Of a DNA stretch of 26,316 nt, positions 1 through 10,441 are shown in pieces. Made by a program: the position numbers and the translations under genes. The stretch's first letter is position 1; each line of letters opens with the position of its first letter. The notes beneath the pieces are model-generated. The model worked only from the letters and a program-made list of their open reading frames with translations. It did no database searches and was not told where the DNA came from. Origin of the DNA: Isohypsibius dastychi (lineage: Eukaryota; Tardigrada; Eutardigrada; Parachela; Isohypsibiidae); NCBI GenBank assembly GCA_034696485.1, contig JAQIWT010000240.1, positions 1 through 26,316 on the forward strand. Direction: 5' to 3'.

Positions 1-100
1 GAACTACCATAATTTGGCAGTCCGCCAGCCCCGCATGGTAACGTGTTCGCTTGGTCGTACCGGACCCCACCCCCGAGAAGTCTGGACCCCTCGCCCGTCA
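1..100. repeat. left arm of a window-spanning inverted repeat
   Basis: The first 100 bases match the reverse complement of 26196-26295 with about 10 mismatches and no gaps; 71-90 of the left arm is identical. Similarity stops abruptly after about base 100. It is GC-rich compared with its surroundings. The arms are 26 kb apart and face each other in inverted orientation. It could be a terminal repeat of a very large element, or two copies of a dispersed repeat in opposite orientation. The outer flank of this arm is not visible. Confidence 0.85.
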
Positions 101-205
101 GTGCTTGGGATTCCCAGAGCTATTGCATGACCTCAATAGAAAAATTGCTTATGCAATCCGCTCGTACTACTCACTGCGACAGGAGGCTTCCTGATCTTTG
201 AATAT

Positions 206-1143
206 ACTGGGTGGCTCACTATTTTTGACAACAAAATTTGGGGTAGTGCACCTCGCCCCCTCTTGCTCCATAACATATGGCTTTTAGTACAGTCGATAGA
301 GAATTCATTTCTGTACTCGAGACTGGGAAAATGATCCGTTTGGCGCAAATTCTATCCAAGGGGGAGCTGTAATAGCGGGGATCGGTCAAAACCCCCCATG
401 GCTTTTTGAGTTTTTTTTGTTTCAGGAAAGTTTCTATGACAACAGCTATTGATTGGATGATCGGCTTTTCATGTTCTTGATATCAACGCGTACCTGGAAA
501 ACTACTCTTACCAGCTGCAATTTGATTTAGGTGGAAAACTGCGTCGACATAGGAGAAATCACGCCAAAACCAGAACCGGCAGTTTTTGGTGAATTTTTGT
601 GGTTTTTTGAAGCGTTGGAGCTGAGAAATTCGATTTGTGATACAAAAGACATATCAATCTGTTCATCGTGACTTTGACTACTACACAGGTAGCTACATAA
701 GCCGGTTCGATCGTTCAAGAGACCGGCAGCAACGCAAAACCAAAAGTGACCAACCACGTGTCCGCGAAAACGGCTTTTGACGATTTTTCTGTTTACGAGG
801 GGGCTGCATCTCCTCGGTACTTAATCCAACCTCAAAACATCCGCTATAAAAAATGTAGCGCTTCAAAGACTGGCCCCAAAAAGTCTTGAAGATGCAGGGA
901 AAAAGTAGTTGTTCGCGGGTTTGGTAGATTTCAAGTTTTTGGGCCAAGCCAAAAAAAAATCTGACTTTTTCTTGTTCTTTTGACGCTCATGGCGTAAGTC
1001 AGAGGTCCATCAACTATTGGGACAACTGATCAGATAGAGAAATGAATTCTCCATCCACTACGCTAAAAACCACAAGTTTTGAAGCAGAAGGGGGCGAGGT
1101 GCACTACCCCAAATTTTACAGTCAAAAATAGTGGGCCACCCGG
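206..1143. mobile_element. 0.9-kb inverted-repeat element, MITE-like
   Basis: Bases 206-313 match the reverse complement of about 1036-1143 at roughly 80-85% identity. The best-conserved core is the stretch reading GGGGTAGTGCACCTCGCCCC. The arms enclose about 720 bp with no recognisable protein. Long subterminal inverted repeats around a short non-coding centre are typical of non-autonomous DNA transposons. I could not identify a clear target-site duplication, and the true ends may lie slightly outside these coordinates. No transposase is visible. Confidence 0.55.
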
Positions 1144-2183
1144 TAAAGTTCAATAGAGATGTAAATGCTAAGTTTGGCTTCGGTTCAAAAGGTGGTGACT
1201 GACCACTTCTTCGTTCGTTGCTAGTTAAATAGAATTTCATTAAACCTTTGACCTTGGAAAACTTCTACTGGTCATATCCTTTTGACAATGGAACTACGCA
1301 AACGCGATCCCAAAATTTAGTTTTCCTTCAAATCGTTCCAAAATCTCACTAACTATCTTTAGCCAAATTTGCAATCTATCCAATGCAATACATTAAATTG
1401 TGATTAGATTAGTAAATCAAAAATGTTACTGGGCGGAAGATTCAACGTTCTTTTGACCTTGAGTTTTGAATCAATAAAAAAATTCGGCATCGACATACCA
1501 AAATTTCGCTCGATCGTATTTCATCAATTTTTGACCCCGATCTTTTGACATATAGCTACTAATTTTAGGATTCGTATTGGCAAACTAAACTTGGGATCTC
1601 AAGGCTTTTACAGCTCTGTACCAGTCCCCAAGAAATAGTATGTAAATTGCGGTCAGACGGAAGGTCAGTTGATGAAAGCCTCCGGAAAAAACTTCGACTG
1701 AGACTTAGTTGAAACATGAACTCGACAACCGGTCCTTTCAATAGAAAATATTCGCACAATATTGTTTTAAAACGTCTCTTCAGTAGATTCGTGAAATTGT
1801 CGGGTAGAATGTTAATTTCTGCTCGAATGATAGGTTTGTCAAATCTATCTGAACTTTGCTAAGAAACAACAATAGAATTATCGATAATTCTTTTTTTGTT
1901 TGCCGAAGGCACGCATTATGACATGGTAAAGACGTCAACTACCCCTTTGTCCTGTAGATTTCAGCATCAGCTCCTAGGTTCTCTGCTATGAACATGGAAG
2001 TTACGTAGTTATTACGTTGTAATACAAGTTTATCAAACGATCGAATACCGAATGACCCGGGGCAGAGCAATATAATTCGAAGCATACACAGATACAATAC
2101 AGATGTTGTCTGTTGAGCAAAGCAGGTGTCGATCTCCGTTAAATTTCCAGTTTAGCGTGCTCTATAGATTTTGTAAACAAAGA
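1144..2183. other. non-coding stretch upstream of the astacin gene
   Basis: No open frame here resembles a known protein. The stretch is AT-rich and carries four copies of TTTTGAC on the plus strand (near 1279, 1450, 1529 and 1551). It should contain the promoter of the astacin gene. A weak TATA-like string lies near 2070, but I cannot place a transcription start. Confidence 0.5.
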
Positions 2184-4400
2184 ATGATAATGTCAAATCT
2201 CTCGATCGTTTTTGTTTCATTGTTATGCTCCGTGGTCAGGAACACCCTATCTCAAGAGTCGTCACTGCCTGATGCCAGTGGTAAGCTCTCTGCATCTCAA
2301 CAAACAGTCGTCCGTTAAAGTTCCTTGTTTAAGTTTGGTGTTGCCTTTTACCACCCGATGCAGCTGAAGGCTACCCAGATTGCAAAGCCATTTTAACCAA
2401 ATGTGGTGAAGCTGGCGATAGTTCAGAAACTCCCGCCCCAGAAACGACAACTATCCCAGGTACAAGACATAAGCAACATGTGTTTTTGTGAGGAGCTACA
2501 GGCGTATTTGACATTTTAGCGCAGATGAGGATTGATCCGGCGGTGAACCCTAAATTATTCGAAGGAGATATTCAAGGAGTGGACCCCTCTAATGCTGAAC
2601 AGGGTGATGTATGTCGCAACAAAATGTCACCGAACTGTATGACGATTTAGACTGGATGTGTTTTCCTAGTTGGTTGCGTTGAATAACGCCGTAAAAGATG
2701 AGAGCAAACGTTGGCCAAAGGGAGTGGTACCTTACAGATTGACGACGAGTTGGAGTAAGAGTCAAAAAATATTTGAAACAGGTGAATCACTAACAATATT
2801 TTTGTGAATGAAGATAACAAAGAAGCACCGCGAATAATCAGAGATGCAATGGACGTGTTCCACAAGAAGACCTGTGTCAGATTCGTGGAACGGAAAAATA
2901 ACGAGCCGGATTACATTCAGATTCTATCAACTGGGTACACTTTTTATCAATGAACACCGACTTACTGCATTGTTTGTAGCTCATGTAAATGTTCTGCAGG
3001 GGATGCAGTTCATTTGCCGGAAAACAAGGCGGAAAACAGTCGGTCAATTTGGATGAAAGAGGTGAGTATCACTAGGTTCATGAACTACGAATTATTTTCA
3101 CCAGTTGGGTGCTGCCAGGCTGCCTTGAGCCCGGAGTCATCCAGCACGAACTCATGCATGCTTTAGGTGAGATTTGTCATCAAGGGAGAAAGCTAAGAAT
3201 ATTAACTTCTGGTTCTCAATACAGGATTCTATCATGAGCAGTCCAGGACTGATAGGTGAATCAAAAGTTAAGTGAGGCAAATGTAGGTTTAACGAGGATC
3301 TATGGCAGGGATGATTATGTGGACATCAATTTCGACAATATACCTAAAGGTACCTATCCTCAACCCAAGTCTGGAGAAATTGTGGTTTGAGATGCTGTCT
3401 TATTTGAAGATCAGTATTGGCAGTTCAAAAAATACACGGACAAAGAAGTGACACACTTTGGATTCAACTATGATTTTGATTCGGTAAGCCAAAATATATC
3501 ATTCAGAAAATATATGTGCAAGCTATACAGATCCCTGATCATCAAGGTCATGCATTATAAAACCAATGATTTCGGAATCGATATCAACGGATGGACTATC
3601 ATGCCGAAAAGTAAATACAAATCTCAAGCCAACAGGTTGGGCCAACGAGAAGGCCTCAGCGCAATTGACATTGGGAAATTAAATGCCATGTACAACTGCA
3701 CTGTTGCTGGTACGTACTTTGGTTCTCAAGCTAAGTTTTAATCAATGGTGCACTTTTCGCTTTTCAGGACCGTGTCCAACTGGGGAGGCATGGAAGATAT
3801 TTGAAGGCAAATGTTATTTCTTCAGCTTCCTTGGTGGAGCAAAGTGCGTACAGTTTCCAGGTTTTCAAATTCTCTGCAAATGGTTTGTTCAATTCCAGCA
3901 AGGAAACTTGGAATGGAGCTCGCACTTTCTGTCGACAAAAATATGGAGCCATGTTGGTGACCATTCCCAAGAACCTGAAGCCAAAGTTGCAAGACGTCAT
4001 TAAAGAATCACTTGGCGACTCAGAGAACGTGTGGTTGAATAGCCTGAGGACGGTCAGTGGAGTGAGTCCAACTGTAATGGATGGAAAGGGTCCGGAGAAA
4101 CTCCATTTCATGTGTACGAGGAAATTAGCCGCGAAAGCCAGTGGACAAGCTGTTGACGAAACTTGAACTTTGTCAAGATCGACTAGGTGTTCACTGGAAA
4201 CTTTTCAACCACAACTTTATTCCCGTTTGTATCCAGAGCTTTCATACTGTAATAAGAGCGCAAATTAGAAGCACGGGTAGCGCGTTTGATTTTTATTCAG
4301 TGGTGCTTAGATGTCAGAATTCGGGGTATTCCTGGCTAGTCTATCCTACCTGTTACTCAGACAAAACAATGGCTCACCCGAACAGTCTCCTGTATATCAG
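2184..4400 (+). CDS. secreted astacin metalloprotease with C-type lectin domain
   Basis: Zinc endopeptidase of the astacin (M12A) family, probably secreted. My coding exons are 2184-2280, 2364-2459, 2520-2608, 2670-2781, 2814-2934, 3000-3061, 3119-3166, 3225-3255, 3309-3349, 3410-3483, 3547-3709, 3768-3843 and 3899 to about 4061; phases agree at every junction. The start at 2184 opens a hydrophobic signal peptide (MIMSNLSIVFVSLLC). The propeptide carries FEGD, the astacin aspartate switch. The mature enzyme begins near RWPKGVVPY and holds the zinc motif HELMHALGFYHEQSRTDR, split over two introns. The Met-turn is SVMHY. A C-type lectin domain starts with CPTGEAWKIFEGKCYFF and continues with WNGARTFC and LVTIPKNL. 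Beyond about 4040 the frame is uncertain: lectin-like pieces occur in another frame (4043-4110) and near 4291-4370, so the 3' end is approximate. Confidence 0.85.
4040..4370 (+). other. C-terminal part of the lectin domain, frame broken or exons unresolved
   Basis: After VWLNS the original frame runs on without lectin features. The frame two bases further on reads EDGQWSESNCNGWKGSGETP, which resembles the WxDG...GEP loop of C-type lectin domains, and it stops at 4156-4158. A further stretch after an acceptor-like tttattcag (about 4291) reads LRCQNSGYSWLVYPTCYSDK, like the last two cysteines of such a domain. No plausible intron joins the first two pieces, because the gap is too short. This suggests a one-base indel, real or from assembly. 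Confidence 0.45.
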
Positions 4401-4739
4401 CGAAGAGTTCACTGGTCAGAGTGGTGAGAATAGTAAGGGTATTTTAGATAGACGCTTATGTTCTCTGAACACATGATGTTATTTGGTCTTCACATTAGTT
4501 CCAAGTGGATAGTTACCAGTACACATTCTAATAGACTCACAAAAAGATTTTGTGACTCAGAGCTTAGTAATCATGTTTTTCATTGGGTTCCAACAAATAG
4601 CCCTTCGAAATTTTTCACCTGTCGCAATCTCATTTTTTCTAGTGGAGGAGTAATATGGGAATTTTAAGAATTACAGAACAGAGCTTGATACAGCGAGAAA
4701 AAATTTGAGAGAGGCAACATATTTACACGTAGTGTGATT
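4400..4739. other. convergent intergenic region
   Basis: This holds the 3' ends of the astacin gene (plus strand) and the transporter gene (minus strand). I see no convincing AATAAA signal on either strand and no further gene. Confidence 0.4.
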
Positions 4740-6669
4740 CTACTGAAAAACAGACATGCTTCTCGCTCGCTCTTTAGCCTTAAAATTCTCTGGCAGTTCC
4801 ACTTCATCGTTTTCGTCGATCCCCCGGTTATTCCAGACAGACAGTCTTCGTACAATTTCCGAATTTTTCACGTTGATCCGAGCCTCTGGTAGAGCTACCG
4901 GGATAGAACCGCGACGAGTGCTGAGAATCATGCAGGGCTCTGATGACGGATAAAATTCGTAAGAAGTCCTCCGTCCTCGCTTATCGATCATTTCCCCGCT
5001 GGCCGCAAAGATCGAGCTGCGTCTTCGGCCAGCCACAGAATGTTTTCGGCTGTGCACTGAGCCCTTTCGGCTCAAAGTAGCTGAGACCACAGATTCTGAA
5101 CGACCTGACAAGCATTATTCACATCAGCATACTCTAAATTTCAAAATTCAAAATTCGTGGGTTGCTGCTTTTTTTCTGACCTTGATTCTCCAGCGTGAAA
5201 ACGCTGGGCTGATCTGTCGGTGTTTCTTGTTCCTCTTCCTCTTCTAAACCATGTTCAACGCATTGAATTGAAAGAACCGAGTCAGGGATGACCAAAACCA
5301 GAAAAGCTAGACCGATCAGAATCGTGCCAACCATTTGCTCAAGTGGCATTTTGAAATTCCGAAATGTCACGTCAATCGCTGCAAGAAAACACCATCTTGA
5401 AGCTTCATTTTCTAGATACTCTAAAAGTGTTCTCACCGCTGTTTGCGGCAAGAATCAACAGTTCACCGATCGACATGAAGAACGGGCTCGATAGCACAAG
5501 ACCATATCCCGCCGTGGTTGAGCTAACTGGGGTTCACAATGTCTGTCACGGTTTTTTAAATCAGCTCAGTTAGATCAAACTTACTCCCCGTACATATCCA
5601 AGAGGCTATAACGAAACCACATGGCATGTCAGCAATATTGTAGACTTCATACTCTATCAGCCTGAGGATAAGCGGCACCGGCCAGTAAATGACACAGATC
5701 AATAAGTTCATCCCAGTAAGCGCGAATGAAACTTGGCCCAGATCACCCATCGGAAACGCTTTCATGAAAGTAATCTTCAAAAAGAACAAATTATCTCTTA
5801 TTGGTCTTGATCAATCGCATTGTTTCAGTACCTGATGGAGCGAGAGAAACAGAGCTGACAAGAGCGAAGCGACAATGCCGATGATTGTTTTCGATAGCTC
5901 CGATTTCACGGTAAAATTCGCATAAGCAATCATTCCGACTCCCGCAAATGAAACAAGTACAAATAAGCTCTGAAACCATGGTATTATGAATTTTCTCCAA
6001 AAACTGAACTGATTACCTTGATGAGCAGTAGCGGACGCTTGAAGAATATAAAGGTCAATCCATAGGACATGGCAACAGCAGCACAGTATAGAGCCGTGGT
6101 CATCGAAGTTGAAAGGTATGTCAAGCCCATCGTGTAACCGATCTGCATCAGCAGCATTGTGAGTGCAGTTGGCACTGAAAATATTGCGCAGAATAAGAAG
6201 ATGCCGGAACGTGCACAGAAGCGTGACATACGATATTTCATGATGACACATCGCCATGTTACTCCATCAGGACCACATATTTCTTTGCAGTGCCTATTTG
6301 AAATCAGATACCTGAGTGTTGTTTGTTGATTCACACTTACTCTAAGCTAGCAACACTGGTTGAATCTGCATCCCCATACCTCCATAGCTCCGGTAGGTTG
6401 CTGCTCTTCCGTTTACAAACCCGCATGATAAAATTAATAAGCAGATACATCGGAAATGCGAGAGTACGGAACAACATTTTGAACAGGATGAAAAGGAATG
6501 GTGCCTTAAAGTTGGTAGTCTGAGAGAAGGCGATGCTGGTCAGCTGGGATGATACAGTGATCATCGCGACGTATGCCATTAGCATGAGAAACGCGATGAC
6601 CCAGTCACGGGAGGCTGCGATTCGGTGGCGTACTCTGCCAAACGCAGATTTAACCTTCTGGAACTCCAT
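4740..6669 (-). CDS. SLC35F3/F4-type membrane transporter
   Basis: Ten-span carrier of the drug/metabolite transporter superfamily; the nearest human relatives I recognise are SLC35F3 and SLC35F4 (SLC35F3 is linked to thiamine transport). Exons in reading order are 6669-6341, 6293-6017, 5969-5832, 5774-5585, 5526-5437, 5378-5181 and 5104-4740, giving 528 residues with all phases consistent and a TAG stop. Hydrophobic spans include FLMLMAYVAMITV, YGLTFIFF, VLVSFAGVGMIAYA, IIGIVASLLSALFL, FFMSIGELLILAANS and ILIGLAFLVLVIP. Both the segment YTMGLTYLSTSMTTALY and the last spans align with the family pattern. After the last span come an acidic stretch (EEEEEQE) and a hydrophilic tail of about 120 residues rich in basophilic phosphorylation motifs. 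It converges with the astacin gene and diverges from the receptor gene to its right. Confidence 0.85.
4743..5104 (-). other. phosphosite-rich cytosolic tail of the transporter
   Basis: The last coding exon encodes residues 408-528. It holds at least seven basic-Ser/Thr motifs: RKGS, RKHS, RRRSS, RRTS, RRGS, RRLS and RARS. These fit the R-R/K-x-S/T preference of PKA and PKG. Family members usually have a shorter, less regular tail, as far as I recall. The function is inferred, not shown. Confidence 0.6.
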
Positions 6670-7598
6670 CGATTTAGAATAAGGCGGTGAAGTAATGTGT
6701 AAATACGAATTTGCTTCTATGATTTAAAGCACAGCTTGAACTCAGTTTTGCGATGCCGGTAAGCTGAAGTGTCGCTTTGTTGAGAAATGCTTTGTTTTTG
6801 AAGTTGTCAGTTTTGGAAAGTACTCTAGAGACACCGCTGTCATTCAGGTGCAGTCGGCTTCCGTTGTGACACGCGCCGCATGCCAGAGTGTTTTACTGAT
6901 TCATCGCTTTGGAAGAGAATGTCGTCAACTTGCTGTAATGATGCCATGTGATTCCAGAGCAAGACATGTCGCATTTCTGTACGTTGCTGATTCTTGTGTA
7001 ACTTGGTATAATGGTGAATTTACAAAAGCTGGTAGATTTTATAAGCCGTGTAACACAGGCTGATCTCTCCGACGTTAGTTACGTCATCAAACTCAAGGCT
7101 ATTGCATGTTACTGGCTACAGTGACAATAATGACTTCATCAGAGGGGAAAAACACTACGGTAGAATATGATCGGATAATGTAAGCTTGGCGAATTTTTTT
7201 TATGGATTTTTCCTCAGCCTAAAGAAGACTTTGTGCTGTTCGATGCAAGTGAAGTCATCTCAACGTCATCCGGTACTGAATCCCGTACGCTTCGGAAACG
7301 CGCCCAGAAACAGAAATGGCGGTTTTAATATTGATGACAGTAACACAATGTCACATACTCACACCTGAGCTCGGCTAATGTCCGCATATTTCCTTAATAA
7401 ATCTGTACCGTACATGTCATTTCGGGAACGGATGTGCTCTATAGGCCCAATTAAAAGCGTTCTCCATTCGTGTCAACAACAGCGTACGGCGGTTTTTTCG
7501 TGGGGTCAGAAAACAACGATCCCGATCCTGCATTAGAAATTAGGAAATATCCATCCGTTAGTGTTCTTTTCTGTACGCAGATTCTCTGCAGATTCGAG
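6670..7598. other. divergent intergenic region
   Basis: About 930 bp between the start of the transporter (minus strand) and the receptor fragment (plus strand). It should contain both promoters. The small open frames present show no family features, and no repeats or RNA genes stand out. Confidence 0.45.
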
Positions 7599-10441
7599 AT
7601 GCTCAGTAGATACGATTATCTGTTTGGATCGACATGGATTCTTTCGGTGATTTCGGTGACGTACGGTATTTTGCAAGTTGAAATTGTAACCTTGTCTCAC
7701 ATGAAACCGGTGACCTACGGATCAATCTTCTATAACATCGGTCCTGTCATTACTGGTGTCAATCACTTACAGCAGACATATTATCAGTCGATGAATTTCA
7801 CTCACACGTTATTGATGATGGAAAACGGAGTTTCACCTGATGACCTTGTAGCTCAGAGTTCGGCCATTTTGGCCGAATGGTACCACAGGAAAAGATCAAA
7901 GAATACTCATCTCGCGGTCTTCGTCGCACCAGGCAAGTAGCGTTTCATACGATTTCCGTTAAACGAGCTTGTTCAGTATTAATCAACGGTTTGATTAGCT
8001 GGATTAGAACAGGTGACTGTTTGTAGACTACTTGCTAGCTGGAATGTTTTAAGCATAACTGGGTAAGAATTCGAACCACTCATCCGTCGTTTATTGGATC
8101 TCCAACAAATATTGCTCTAGAATCCCAAATGATAAGGCGCTGCGTGACAAGTCGCTCTTCCCAACCGCCATAACAACCGGAGCTCTACAGCTCCGGAGCT
8201 CTACAGCTCTCTCTCTCTCTCTCTCTAGCTCTCTCTCTCTCTGTATCTGGAAGACTGACAGTCGCGGTTTTCAACTTGGTCAAGCACTTCAATTGGAGAA
8301 CAGTATATCTCATTCATGACCAGAATAGCTACATCGCATATCTCCTCATATCAAATTCATTTACCTCTTCCATGCGTGCCGTAAAAGGCTCACAGGTCTA
8401 CATATCCAGAGTCAATTCAAAAAATTCAACAGACTTCAGTTCCTTATTGGATGATCTCAAGCGGCGGAGCAGAAGTGAGTGGAACAATATGATATGGAGC
8501 AATACTGTGAATGGTGTGCATTGTAGTCTGTATTTTCTTTGGAAACTCTCATGCGTTGAGGAGACTGATGGTAAGCCATTCCGAAATTCAGTTGGGCAAA
8601 CTCTTCAATGCTTCTTGTTACTCAACCAGATCCAAGCCGCGTCGAAAAACATGACAACCGGCGAATTTGTAAGTGGCAGATTTCTTCATGAATGTGATGA
8701 TCAAGATTCAGTGTCTGAACAGGTATTCGTCGGAGTAAAATATTACAACACAGAATCTTCCGGCAATTTCTCTTGGCAATACGATGATACCGATGATCAG
8801 ATCGCCAAAGAAGCCTACCGGTCGCTGTTGGTTGTTGGTCCAGACGACGCAGTCAATAACCTTCCATCGGGGCAAATCATGTCAGAATGGGCCAGTCTTG
8901 CAAAGAGCCGCTACAATTACACATTTCAGAGAAACGAAACAGTCAGACGAAATGCCCGATCTTTTACTGATTTTTCAGATTTATTGTTTCTAGCCATGGG
9001 CCGCTTTAATGGGAACATATGTTGCGTTTGATCTACTCGGAATCGTTCTGAATTCTACCTTATCCACACAGCCAGGATTCGACTGGCAAGATGGCTCTTC
9101 ACTGGCCAAGTTATTTTTCAATACAACATTCACGACGAATTACACGTGGATATACATCGATGAGGCAGGTGAGCGGATTGAGAACTATGTCATCGAAGAT
9201 TATCATCCAACAACTGGTCGACAGCGGGTAACTTTTGCAGACTCTGAGTAATTTACTAAAATTACTGATGCATCCGCAGGTCGTGCTCGTTCAAGACGCG
9301 GCCACTCAAGGAATTATTGCTGTCGGTGATATCGATTGGGGTGGCCCTGATGGTGCCAGTGTTCCATTGGATATCCCAATCTGTGGATTCAGCGGTTAAA
9401 GTGGACCATGTGGTACGATGAATTTCAATATCCAATGCGACCCGAATAAGAAGTCCGGGTTATAATTCTTTCACAGTAGCTTTCAGAATGTGTCATTTGA
9501 CAACAAAAGGGCTGTTTTCAGATCAGATATCAAAACAGGGTGTGTCTATTACCGAGGAGTCATGTCTGTAGTAGCGTGTATTCCGGGCAGTGTGTAGCTA
9601 TCACTGGCTAATTTTCGAGGGCTGCGTACCAGGGTTTGCTGCCTGCATGCACCCCCCCCCCCCGCCCCACCCATTCCAGAAGTTAACTCCTGCTTCGAAA
9701 GGGTTTTTGTTTCAATGAACAGCCTTCCTGTTTTCTTGGAACATGCCTTTGCAGACCGTCATTTATTATCAGTGTACGTAATATCAGTCACGACAATACA
9801 GTAAACGCTCCAATCACAACCAATTGCAACAGCATGGGACTGTATCACAGAAATCATACACTGAGACTGAAGAACATGCCTCGTAGAAATGGCTTTCTGA
9901 ATAGTGACCAACGGGAATATACCGGTAAAACTCGCGATTACTGTACCGAGCCCGATGTCTCAGCTCTCAGGTACCAAGCCCACCGAAGTTTTAAGTCAGA
10001 GATTTGCCATTTTTAAACCACTCGTACCTCGAAAACCAGATTTTGCTATTAAAGAGCGGTCTCAGTGACGTCAGCTCAATGTGTGAGGGGCGTGGCCAAC
10101 CAATAGCCGGTGCATCAGACTGACGTCGTATATGGACGACTGGCTGTTGGTCAACCACCTAAGTGGTGGACAAAACGATTGGGTGTCCTTGGATTTTGAT
10201 AGTTTTTCTATTTTTGTAGGAGCGAAAACGATGTCTTCAGCCATAATCGCAATAATAGCAACGGGCAGTATTCTGTTAGTGCTGTGTCTTGCATCGATAA
10301 TTTATCAGTGAGGATTGTCCAGAGCCTTGTTCGGTACGGTATCGATGATTTATTCGTTCGTTCCAGGGTTTCCTTGATCCGGTTGAAGTTCAACGAGAGA
10401 CGATGGGTTATTATTTGGAGTGAGCTCCGTTTTGAATTCCA
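7599..10441 (+). CDS. natriuretic-peptide-receptor-like protein: ectodomain, TM, juxtamembrane; no cyclase found
   Basis: Type I receptor with an ANF_receptor ligand-binding ectodomain, related to membrane guanylate cyclases. Exons: 7599-7932, 8008-8062, 8121-8474, 8527-8570, 8630-8668, 8723-8941, 8994-9227, 9280 to about 9394, 10220-10307 and 10367-10441. The start at 7599 opens a signal peptide (MLSRYDYLFGSTWILSVIS). Family marks follow in order: RLLASWNVLSITG, LFPTAITTGAL, VAVFNLVKHFNW, ICIFFGNSHALRRLM, EFVFVGVKYYN and VPLDIPICGF. The membrane helix is SSAIIAIIATGSILLVLCL; the juxtamembrane piece RRWVIIWSELRFEF resembles the W-x-W pattern before kinase-homology domains. Three problems stand out. 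A CT microsatellite puts exon 3 out of frame. A TAA follows CGFSG at 9397 unless splicing occurs just before it. Kinase-homology and cyclase exons are not recognisable. The gene is either a decayed copy, a clearance-receptor-like protein, or damaged in assembly. Confidence 0.7.
7933..8007 (+). other. GC-AG intron in the receptor gene
   Basis: The exon ends after GCACCAG and is followed by GCAAGTAG, a strong GC donor. The acceptor is ggattag at 8001-8007. Joining them keeps the phase and gives the family-typical VTVCRLLASWN. No GT donor nearby does this. Confidence 0.55.
8179..8242 (+). repeat. tandem duplication plus CT microsatellite inside a coding exon
   Basis: A 15-base unit (GGAGCTCTACAGCTC) occurs twice at a 16-base period and runs into an interrupted CT tract to 8242. 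The unit is itself a near-palindrome. The tract sits between the conserved TTGAL and GRLTVAVFN segments of the ectodomain. The segment from 8122 to 8248 is one base longer than a multiple of three, so the downstream frame is lost. Adding one CT unit, or removing two, would restore it. Confidence 0.8.
9397..10219. other. gene-poor stretch between ectodomain and membrane-helix exons
   Basis: This is probably one long intron, or an intron plus a small lost exon. Splicing from the GTTAAA at 9395 to the acceptor at 10219 keeps the phase and would remove the TAA. Read straight on, the first 60 bases give SGPCGTMNFNIQCDPNKKSG, which looks like continuing receptor sequence after the stop. A run of 12 C lies at 9652-9663. 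Nothing else is recognisable. Confidence 0.4.
9652..9663 (+). repeat. poly-C tract
   Basis: Twelve consecutive C residues, followed by GCCCCACCC. A likely site of assembly or replication slippage. Confidence 0.95.

Noticed and set aside
527-947. Protein-coding centre of the 0.9-kb inverted-repeat element
   Set aside because: The overlapping minus-strand frames are short and show no transposase or other family motif.
6848-7368. Small plus-strand open frames upstream of the receptor
   Set aside because: No signal peptide, domain, splice support or similarity is visible; they look like chance frames in promoter DNA.
8105-8135. A one-base deletion breaking the receptor frame between SPTNIALESQ and NDKALRDK
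   Set aside because: A 58-nt intron (8063-8120, GTAAGA to ctctag) joins SITG to IPNDKALRDK in phase, so no mutation is needed.
8475-8722. The single long open frame at 8276-9031 read straight through
   Set aside because: Three introns inside it (8475-8526, 8571-8629 and 8669-8722) give the family-typical ICIFFGNSHALRRLM and GEFVFVGVKYYN; the read-through text matches nothing.
8942-9000. An extra G in ATGGGCC breaking the receptor frame
   Set aside because: A 52-nt intron (8942-8993, ending gtttctag) restores the frame as PWAALMGTYVAFD, and a 52-nt intron also occurs in cyclase copy A.
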